Below, in pieces: positions 1 through 5,131 of a DNA stretch of 11,589 bases. The DNA is from Actinomycetes bacterium (lineage in GTDB: Bacteria; Actinomycetota; Acidimicrobiia; Spongiisociales; UBA5794). A program made the translations under genes and the position numbers. The stretch's first letter is position 1. The number at the start of each line of letters is the position of its first letter. Under the pieces are notes generated by a model. That model searched no databases. It was not told the origin of the DNA and was given only the letters and a program-made list of their open reading frames with translations. Location: positions 1 through 11,589 of the forward strand of contig JAHEEL010000056.1 in assembly GCA_024640745.1 (NCBI GenBank). Reading direction: 5' to 3'.

Positions 1-129
1 ATCGTCTCCGACGAGGACCGTGGCAAGCCCCACCGTCCGGCCGCGCTCGCGCAGAGCGGCGACTCGATTGGCGACCTCGTTCCGAACGACGTCAGCGACT
101 TCGGCTCCGGACAGCGTGCGTGTCTTCAA
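1..129 (-). CDS. folD: Bifunctional methylenetetrahydrofolate dehydrogenase/cyclohydrolase FolD, N-terminal part (3' end beyond left edge)
   Basis: Only the first 43 codons are present. FolD oxidises 5,10-methylene-THF to 5,10-methenyl-THF with NADP+ and hydrolyses that to 10-formyl-THF in the cytoplasm, supplying formyl groups to PurH, encoded just upstream. The visible residues fit the family start: an LSGAEVADVVRNEV segment (E. coli has a similar DGKTIAQQVRSEV), a helix ending RERGRTVG, then the conserved strand LATVLVGDD that precedes the Tyr/Lys catalytic YxxxK motif. That motif lies just outside the window and cannot be checked. The chosen start is TTG at 129-127, overlapping the purH stop in TTGA; it is the only start in this frame near the family N-terminus and has a strong Shine-Dalgarno at 141-146. 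The overlap implies translational coupling with purH. Identification rests on a short fragment but is supported by motif, position and context. Confidence 0.9.
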   Translation of the reverse strand, partial: MKTRTLSGAEVADVVRNEVANRVAALRERGRTVGLATVLVGDD

Positions 130-1643
130 TGTCGGAAATGCCTCCTGTGCGTGAACATAACCGCGATGTCGCGCTCGGCGGCGACCTGAATCACTTCGTC
201 GTCCCGCACAGAGCCGCCCGGTTCGACGATCGCGGTGATGCCGGCATCGGCCAAGACGTCGACCCCGTCGCGGAACGGGAAGAAGCCGTCGCTCGCCGCA
301 ACACCTCCCCGCGCTCGATCGCCGGCCTTCGTCAAGGCGCGCTCCGCAGCGCCGACCCGGCTCTGATCTCCGGCACCAACGCCCACGGCCGCGGCGTCGT
401 TGACGATGACGATTGCATTCGACTTCGTGTGCGCCGCGACGACCCAGGCGATCTCGAGATCGCGCCGTTCGGCCACGGTCGGCTGCCGCGTCTTGGCCTC
501 CCACTCGGCCGATGCTGCCTCGACCGCATCTCGCTTCTGGACGAGGAGACCGTCGTCGATCGTCCGGACGTGAAGATCGTGCGATGAAGGAGGAGGGGCC
601 GTGAGCACGCGCAGATTGCGCTTGCCCGCCAGCGCCGCTGCCGCCTCCGGCGTGATCGACGGCGCGACCACGACCTCCACGAAGTGGCTCGCGATCTCGA
701 CGGCGGTATCTTCGCCGAGCGGACCGTTGAGCGCCACCACGCCGCCAAAGGCCGAGAGCGGATCGCAAGCCCACGCCTTCGTGAATGCGTCGTGTATCGA
801 CTCACCGGATGCTGCACCGCACGCGTTCATGTGCTTCAGGATCGCCGCGGACGGCGAGGGAAGGTCGTTGACGAGCCGCCATGCCGCGTCGGCATCGGCG
901 TAGTTGTTGAACGACATCGCCTTTCCCTGGGTCTGGTCGGCGGTGGTCCACCATCCTCTCGAATCGTCGAACGCGTACACGGCGGCGGGCTGGTGTGGGT
1001 TCTCTCCGTAGCGGGCGTCCGACATCTTGACGAGCGTGAGCGCCAGGCGATCGCCTTCGTCGCGCTCGAGCCAATCAACGATCGCTGCGTCATACCGGGC
1101 CGTGCGGAAGAATGCCTCCCGTGCAAGGTCGGAGCGCAACGCGCTGGTTGTCCCTCCGGCCTCGACCTCATCGGCGACCTGCCCGTACCGGTCCGGCGAC
1201 ACCACGACCGCGACCCAAACGCTGTTCTTCGCCGCCGCCCGGATCAGGGTCGGTCCGCCGATGTCGATGTTCTCGATCACTTCAGGGTCGGGAGCGCCGC
1301 TCGCCACGACCCGTTCAAACGGATACAAATCCACCACCACCAGCTCAAACGGGTCGATCTCATGCTCGGCAAGATCCGCCAGATGGCGGGCCTCGCCTCG
1401 ATCGGCCAGGATGCCTCCGTGGATCGCGGGATGAAGTGTCTTCACCCGCCCCCCGAGCATTTCCGGGGCTCCGGTGACTGCATCGACCGGCGTCACGTCG
1501 ACACCGGCTGCGGCAAGCGCGGTCGCCGTGCCTCCGGACGCCACGATCTGAACGCCGGCACCGACCAGGCGCCGAGCAAATTCGGCCACACCCGTCTTGT
1601 CCGAGACAGAGATCAAGGCGCGTCGCACAGGAATTCGGCTCAT
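126..1643 (-). CDS. purH: Bifunctional AICAR formyltransferase / IMP cyclohydrolase PurH
   Basis: It catalyses the last two steps of de novo IMP synthesis: 10-formyl-THF formylates AICAR to FAICAR, which is then cyclised to IMP. The 505 residues are slightly shorter than the usual 515-530. The N-terminal IMP cyclohydrolase (MGS-like) domain, about 1-190, shows ALISVSDKTG (9-18), IVASGGTA (33-40), GGRVKTLHPAIHGG (64-77) and NIDIGGPTLIRAAAKN (125-140). The AICARFT domain, about 200-505, shows RYGENPHQ (211-218), the catalytic Lys-His pair K270-H271 in LKHMNACG, CDPLSAFGG (293-301), AHTKSNAIV (404-412), DGFFPF (452-457) and the standard RHFRH terminus. The usual KHxNPCG signature has Ala in place of Pro. 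The start is ATG at 1643; no strong ribosome site precedes it. It lies 61 bp downstream of the racemase gene and overlaps folD by 4 bp, so racemase-purH-folD could be one transcript. Identity is secure. Confidence 0.98.
   Translation of the reverse strand: MSRIPVRRALISVSDKTGVAEFARRLVGAGVQIVASGGTATALAAAGVDVTPVDAVTGAPEMLGGRVKTLHPAIHGGILADRGEARHLADLAEHEIDPFELVVVDLYPFERVVASGAPDPEVIENIDIGGPTLIRAAAKNSVWVAVVVSPDRYGQVADEVEAGGTTSALRSDLAREAFFRTARYDAAIVDWLERDEGDRLALTLVKMSDARYGENPHQPAAVYAFDDSRGWWTTADQTQGKAMSFNNYADADAAWRLVNDLPSPSAAILKHMNACGAASGESIHDAFTKAWACDPLSAFGGVVALNGPLGEDTAVEIASHFVEVVVAPSITPEAAAALAGKRNLRVLTAPPPSSHDLHVRTIDDGLLVQKRDAVEAASAEWEAKTRQPTVAERRDLEIAWVVAAHTKSNAIVIVNDAAAVGVGAGDQSRVGAAERALTKAGDRARGGVAASDGFFPFRDGVDVLADAGITAIVEPGGSVRDDEVIQVAAERDIAVMFTHRRHFRH
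141..146 (-). promoter_or_regulatory. Shine-Dalgarno of folD inside purH
   Basis: The minus strand reads AGGAGG, a perfect anti-16S match, 11 nt before the TTG start of folD. It is made by two adjacent AGG arginine codons in the last codons of purH (the RR of the C-terminal THRRHFRH). It decides the folD start codon and supports TTG as genuine. Confidence 0.75.
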
Positions 1644-1657
1644 CGCTCGGGCATGTT

Positions 1658-1672
1658 AGGTGGCGGTCACCT
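1658..1672. other. Small hairpin in the racemase-purH spacer
   Basis: AGGTG (1658-1662) and CACCT (1668-1672) form a 5-bp stem around a 5-nt loop, 15 nt upstream of the purH start. No U-tract follows. It may be chance or a minor leader structure. The rest of the 61-bp spacer shows nothing recognisable, and no purine-riboswitch-like sequence was seen. Confidence 0.2.
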
Positions 1673-1704
1673 CGGCGGATCGAGCCGCGGCCATCCCGTT
1701 CGGT

Positions 1705-2394
1705 TCACGTCAGCGCGGCATCAACCGCAGCGACGGCGTGAATCCGGGCTGTGGGGAAGTAGGGCAGGTCGACATCGCCGGGGCCCACCAGCAGTTCGAT
1801 CTCGGTGCACCCGGCAATCACTCCCTCCGCACCCCGGTCGAAGAGCCGATCGATGATCGCCAGGTAGCGCTCCTTGGAGTCGGACACCACAAGGCCCTTC
1901 ACGAGCTCGTCGAAGATCACATCGTGCACGACGGCGCGGTCTGCCTCGTCGGGGATGAGAACGTCGAGACCGTGGGCGGCGAGGCGCCCACGGTAGAAGT
2001 CCTGCTCCATCGTGTAGTGCGTCCCGAGCAGCGCCACCGAGCCAATGCCACTGTCGTGCACGGCCTCGGCGGTCGCGTCGGCGATATGCAGAAATGGGAT
2101 GGTGATCGCCGCCTCGATCTGCGGCGCGACCTTGTGCATCGTGTTCGTGGCCAGAACGATGAGGTCCGCTCCCGACGACTCGAGAAGTGCAGCATCGCCG
2201 GCGAGCAGGTCCCCTGCTGCAACCCAGTCGCCGGCCAGCTGCAGCTGCTCGATGAGGTCGAAGTCGTAGGACCGGATCAGCAGGTCGGCAGAATGCATGC
2301 CGCCAAGCCGACGTCGCACCTCCTCGTTGATGAACCGCTCATACTCGACGGACGACTCCCAACTCATCCCGCCCAGCAGCCCGATGGTCTTCAT
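1705..2394 (-). CDS. Aspartate/glutamate racemase family protein (YgeA-like amino-acid racemase)
   Basis: A 229-residue cytoplasmic protein of the cofactor-independent Asp/Glu/hydantoin racemase superfamily, the normal length for the family. From memory it matches E. coli YgeA closely: MKTIGLLGGMSWESS at 1-15, GGMHSADLL (31-39), ATNTMHKVA (82-90), PFLHIADAT (100-108), LLGTHYTMEQDFYRGRL (122-138) and GCTEI (195-199). YgeA is a broad-specificity L/D-amino-acid racemase that uses an asymmetric Thr/Cys pair; the same pair is visible here as T83 and C196. Classical aspartate racemases have two cysteines. The likely role is D-amino-acid formation or salvage; the substrate cannot be read from sequence. 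It starts at ATG 2394 without a clear Shine-Dalgarno and lies 87 bp downstream of sucD and 61 bp upstream of purH, where actinomycetes typically carry purN. Family assignment is firm, substrate is not. Confidence 0.9.
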   Translation of the reverse strand: MKTIGLLGGMSWESSVEYERFINEEVRRRLGGMHSADLLIRSYDFDLIEQLQLAGDWVAAGDLLAGDAALLESSGADLIVLATNTMHKVAPQIEAAITIPFLHIADATAEAVHDSGIGSVALLGTHYTMEQDFYRGRLAAHGLDVLIPDEADRAVVHDVIFDELVKGLVVSDSKERYLAIIDRLFDRGAEGVIAGCTEIELLVGPGDVDLPYFPTARIHAVAAVDAALT

Positions 2395-2400
2395 GGGCCC

Positions 2401-2492
2401 TGAGTATCAAGGAGCGAGAAGCAGGGAGCAAGGCGAAAGACACGAGACGGTGGACTCTGTCTTCTGTCTAGCGTCTCTTGTCTAGCGTCTCT
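2401..2492. repeat. Low-complexity spacer: purine-rich tract plus tandem 14-bp repeat overlapping the sucD stop
   Basis: The 87-bp gap between sucD and the racemase gene differs in texture from its surroundings. On the plus strand about 2410-2449 is a purine-rich run of related short words (GGAGCGAGAAGC, AGGGAGCAAGGCG, AAGACACGAGACG). It then turns into GTCT-rich words (CTGTCTT, CTGTCTA). A perfect tandem duplication of TGTCTAGCGTCTCT occupies 2465-2478 and 2479-2492. The second copy contains the sucD stop codon (2482-2484) and the last codons of sucD; the first copy is a non-coding echo of them. The tract looks like degenerate short-word intergenic repeats rather than a promoter. No family name can be given. 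Confidence 0.7.
2438..2483. terminator. Imperfect inverted repeat after sucD, possible weak terminator
   Basis: AGACACGAGACG (2438-2449) pairs with CGTCTCTTGTCT (2472-2483) at 11 of 12 positions around a 22-nt loop. On the transcribed minus strand the stem begins at the sucD stop and is followed only by a short T run (TCTTT), so a classical rho-independent terminator is doubtful. The arms belong to the GTCTC/GAGAC word family of this spacer and may simply reflect the repeat. Confidence 0.3.
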
Positions 2493-3423
2493 CCGCCGCT
2501 GCTGCCATCGCTTGTTCCATCGCAGCGCCCATGTCGGTCGGGGTCTGGGCCATCAGGACGCCGGCGGCTTCGAGGGCATCGATCTTGGCGGCGGCCGTCC
2601 CTTTCCCGCCCGAGATGATCGCTCCGGCGTGGCCCATTCGCTTCCCCGGCGGTGCCGTGGTGCCGGCAATGAACCCGGCAACCGGCTTGGTCATGTTGGC
2701 GGTGATCCAGTCGGCGGCGTCCTCCTCTGCGGTCCCGCCGATCTCGCCGATCATCAACACACCCTCCGTTCTCGCATCGTCGTTGAACAACGACAGCGCA
2801 TCGACGAAATTGGTCCCGTTCACCGGATCGCCGCCGATTCCGATTGCCGTGGTCTGTCCGAGGCCATTCAGCGTCAGCTGATGCACCGCCTCGTATGTCA
2901 GCGTGCCCGAGCGGCTGACGACGCCGATCCGGCCGGGCTTGTGGATGTAGCCGGGCATGATCCCGATCTTGCACTGTTCGGGCGTGATGACGCCAGGGCA
3001 ATTCGGGCCGACGAGGCGGACGTCCTTGCCTTCGAGATAGCGCTTCACCCGCACCATGTCGGCCACCGGGATGCCCTCGGTCACACACACGATGAGCGGC
3101 ACCCCGGCGTCGGCGGCTTCCATGATCGCGTCCGCAGCGAACGCCGGCGGGACGTAGACAACCGAGGCGTTCGCTCCGCTGGCCGCAACGGCCTCACCCA
3201 CGGTTCGGAGAATGGGGAGCTCGACCCGGTAGGTGTCGGCGCGCCCGGGGACGCCCGATTGATCCGTCTCGCCCTCGAAGACCTCGGTCTGCCCGGCGCG
3301 ACTCGGATGGACCGCCGCGACCATGTGCGTCCCGTACGCAATTGCCTTATCGGTGTGGAACCGGCCGGTCTTCCCCATGCCCTGGACCAGCACTCTCGTG
3401 TCGTTCCCGATCAACACGCTCAT
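2482..3423 (-). CDS. sucD: Succinyl-CoA synthetase (ADP- or GDP-forming), alpha subunit SucD
   Basis: It forms the CoA-binding and phospho-histidine half of the TCA-cycle enzyme that interconverts succinyl-CoA and succinate with NTP synthesis, in complex with SucC. The 313 residues are longer than the usual 288-300. Clear motifs are LVGPNCPGVITP (137-148), VVSRSGTLTYEAV (168-180), IGIGGDPVNGTNF (194-206), MIGEIGGTAEEDAA (224-237) and RMGHAGAIISGGKG (262-275), with H265 the expected phosphorylated histidine. Two oddities occur in the CoA-binding domain. The loop normally reading GFTGSxGTFH is shortened to GMGKTGRFH (15-23), about two residues shorter. About 19 extra residues lie between QT (45-46) and LPIL (69-72), where E. 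coli has three. The start is ATG 3423 in the ATGA overlap with sucC, with GGAG 8 nt upstream. Identity is secure; only CoA-loop function is open. Confidence 0.97.
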   Translation of the reverse strand: MSVLIGNDTRVLVQGMGKTGRFHTDKAIAYGTHMVAAVHPSRAGQTEVFEGETDQSGVPGRADTYRVELPILRTVGEAVAASGANASVVYVPPAFAADAIMEAADAGVPLIVCVTEGIPVADMVRVKRYLEGKDVRLVGPNCPGVITPEQCKIGIMPGYIHKPGRIGVVSRSGTLTYEAVHQLTLNGLGQTTAIGIGGDPVNGTNFVDALSLFNDDARTEGVLMIGEIGGTAEEDAADWITANMTKPVAGFIAGTTAPPGKRMGHAGAIISGGKGTAAAKIDALEAAGVLMAQTPTDMGAAMEQAMAAAAERR

Positions 3424-4643
3424 TTCGTCAGCTCCAAGATCTTCTGCGCCCCATCTCTCATGTCCGTCGCGCTCACCAGATCGAGGCCCGAATCATCGAG
3501 CATCTGCTTGCCGAGCTCGACATTCGTACCCTCGAGGCGGACCACGAGCGGCACCGAAAGGCCCACTTCTTCGACGGCAGCAATGACCCCTTCTGCGATG
3601 ACGTCGCATCGCATGATGCCGCCGAAGATGTTCACGAAGATGCCCTTCACATTCGGGTCCTTTGTGATGATCTTGAACGCCGCCGCGATCTGATCCTTCT
3701 CGGCGCCGCCCCCGACGTCGAGGAAGTTGGCCGGCTCGCCGCCCACGGTCTTGATGATGTCCATCGTGGCCATCGCCAGCCCGGCGCCGTTCACCATGCA
3801 CCCGATATCGCCGTCGAGCTTGATGAACGACAGATCGTGTTCCTTGGCTTCGAGCTCCGCGGCATCCTCTTCGGTGATGTCTTGGAGCGCCTGCACTTCC
3901 GGGTGCCGATAGAGCGCGTTCGCCTCGAAGCTCATCTTGCCGTCCAACGCCATCACCGCGCCGCCGGTCGTGACCACAAGAGGATTGATTTCGACAAGGT
4001 CGGTGTCGAGCTCAACGGAGGCGCGCGCGAGCGCGTCGAGAAAGCGCACGCCGTTCTTCAGCGCGTCCCCCTCGAGGCCGAGCGCGTACGCGATACGCCT
4101 CGCCTGGAACGGCAGAAGCCCGAAGGCCGGATCGATCTCTTCCTTGAGGATCCGCTCCGGCGTCTCTTCCGCAACGACCTCGATCTCCGTCCCGCCCTCG
4201 GTCGAGGCCATCACGATGTTGCGCGACGTTGCCCGATCGAGGAGGACCGAGAGATAGAGCTCGGTCGCGATATCGATACCCTGCTCGATGTAGAGCCGGT
4301 TGACTTGTTTGCCCTCAGGACCGGTCTGGATCGTGACGAGGGTCGAGCCGAGCATCCGGCTCGCAAGATCTCGCACGCGTTCTTCCGCAGCTTCGATCCC
4401 GCCCGTGATGCCATCCGTCACCACGTTGACTCCCCCGACATCCGCGTGCTCCTTGAACCGCCCCTTGCCGCGGCCTCCCGCATGGATCTGGGACTTGACG
4501 ACGACGACTGGATTGCCGCTGTCTTCGATCAGCGGGCGAACCGCCGCTACGGCTTCATCGACCGTGGTGGCGACGCGGCCGGTCGGGACCGCAATGCCGC
4601 GATCGGCCATCAGGGCCTTCGCCTGGTATTCATGGATCTTCAA
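3420..4643 (-). CDS. sucC: Succinyl-CoA synthetase (ADP- or GDP-forming), beta subunit SucC
   Basis: This is the nucleotide-binding (ATP-grasp) and succinate-binding half of succinyl-CoA synthetase. Its 407 residues exceed the 387-390 of E. coli and mycobacterial SucC. The ATP-grasp part shows VVVKSQIHAGGRGKG (47-61), ELYLSVLLDRATSRNIV (128-144), Mg-binding N220 in VEINPL and D234 in ALDGK. The C-terminal ligase domain shows GCMVNGAGLAMATMDIIK (281-298), GGEPANFLDVGGG (301-313), NIFGGIMRCD (338-347) and VVRLEGTN (367-374). Several stretches (EEIDPAFGLLPFQARRIA, NIFGGIMRCD) resemble the Bacteroidota/proteobacterial type more than the mycobacterial protein, as recalled without alignment. The start is TTG at 4643, giving the conserved MKIHEYQAK N-terminus with a good Shine-Dalgarno. 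It follows the B12 subunit gene by 30 bp and overlaps sucD. Nucleotide preference cannot be read. Confidence 0.97.
   Translation of the reverse strand: MKIHEYQAKALMADRGIAVPTGRVATTVDEAVAAVRPLIEDSGNPVVVVKSQIHAGGRGKGRFKEHADVGGVNVVTDGITGGIEAAEERVRDLASRMLGSTLVTIQTGPEGKQVNRLYIEQGIDIATELYLSVLLDRATSRNIVMASTEGGTEIEVVAEETPERILKEEIDPAFGLLPFQARRIAYALGLEGDALKNGVRFLDALARASVELDTDLVEINPLVVTTGGAVMALDGKMSFEANALYRHPEVQALQDITEEDAAELEAKEHDLSFIKLDGDIGCMVNGAGLAMATMDIIKTVGGEPANFLDVGGGAEKDQIAAAFKIITKDPNVKGIFVNIFGGIMRCDVIAEGVIAAVEEVGLSVPLVVRLEGTNVELGKQMLDDSGLDLVSATDMRDGAQKILELTK
3432..3435 (-). promoter_or_regulatory. Shine-Dalgarno of sucD within the sucC 3' end
   Basis: The minus strand reads GGAG 8 nt before the sucD ATG, inside the penultimate sucC codons. 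Together with the 4-bp ATGA stop/start overlap it indicates translational coupling, which suits equimolar alpha and beta subunits. Confidence 0.6.
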
Positions 4644-4651
4644 GCGAATCG

Positions 4652-4657
4652 TCCTCC
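4652..4657 (-). promoter_or_regulatory. Shine-Dalgarno of sucC
   Basis: GGAGGA on the minus strand, 8 nt upstream of the TTG codon at 4643-4641. It supports this unusual start, which gives the family-conserved MKIHEYQAK N-terminus. It lies in the 30-bp gap after the B12-subunit stop codon, too short for an independent promoter outside coding sequence. Confidence 0.8.
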
Positions 4658-4673
4658 GTTCGTTGGGTCCGGT

Positions 4674-5066
4674 TCAGCGCTCCGAAAGGTTCTCGTCGAC
4701 CCAGGCCTCGATGGCCTCCAGCGGGGTTCCCGGAGTGAAGACGGCCGCAATGCCGGCGTCGTGCAGCGCCGGGAGGTCTTCGTCGGGGATGATCCCGCCA
4801 CCGAAGACGACGATGTCTCCTGCATCTCGGGAGCGAAGGGCCTCGACGACGCGGGGGAACAGGGTGAGGTGCGCGCCCGAAAGCGTCGAGAGGCCGACAC
4901 CATCGACGTCCTCATCGATGGCCGCCTGGGCGATCTGGTCGGGCGTCTGATGCAGTCCCGTATAGATGACTTCGCACCCGGCATCGCGCAACGCCCGGGC
5001 AACGACCTTGGCTCCTCGGTCGTGGCCGTCGAGACCGGGCTTCGCAATGAGGATCCGTGGCGGCAT
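4674..5066 (-). CDS. Methylmalonyl-CoA mutase, small cobalamin-binding (C-terminal) subunit
   Basis: A 130-residue free-standing B12-binding domain like the C-terminal domain of methylmalonyl-CoA mutase, which rearranges methylmalonyl-CoA to succinyl-CoA. The base-off/His-on signature is complete: LDGHDRGAK at 12-20 with H15 as cobalt ligand, GLSTLSGAH (58-66) for the SxL motif and VVFGGGIIP (86-94) for the GG motif. IYTGLHQTP (34-42) is typical of mutase rather than of methionine synthase. In this architecture the substrate-binding TIM barrel is a separate gene, as in archaea and some bacteria; no such gene is in the window, so it must be elsewhere. Paralogues such as ethylmalonyl- or isobutyryl-CoA mutase subunits share this fold and cannot be excluded. 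The start is ATG 5066 without a clear ribosome site. Placement 30 bp before sucC, whose enzyme uses succinyl-CoA, supports the metabolic assignment. Confidence 0.9.
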   Translation of the reverse strand: MPPRILIAKPGLDGHDRGAKVVARALRDAGCEVIYTGLHQTPDQIAQAAIDEDVDGVGLSTLSGAHLTLFPRVVEALRSRDAGDIVVFGGGIIPDEDLPALHDAGIAAVFTPGTPLEAIEAWVDENLSER

Positions 5067-5131
5067 CGGGCGAAGGGTAGCGCCGTCCGCCGGAGACGAT
5101 TCGAGGAGGAGCGCGGCAGCAACAGCCTCCG

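Noticed and set aside
684..1856. A 390-codon plus-strand open frame opposite purH
   Set aside because: Antisense to purH, no domain, no ribosome site, and it runs across the purH start and the intergenic region.
2438..2483. A classical rho-independent terminator after sucD
   Set aside because: The stem is imperfect, the loop is 22 nt and there is no real U-tract; the arms belong to the local repeat words. It is listed only as a weak candidate.
2401..2492. A CRISPR array in the repetitive spacer
   Set aside because: The repeat is only 14 bp, directly tandem with no spacers, and no cas gene is present.
2512..3693. A 393-codon plus-strand open frame opposite sucD
   Set aside because: Antisense shadow spanning the sucD/sucC junction, with no recognisable motif.
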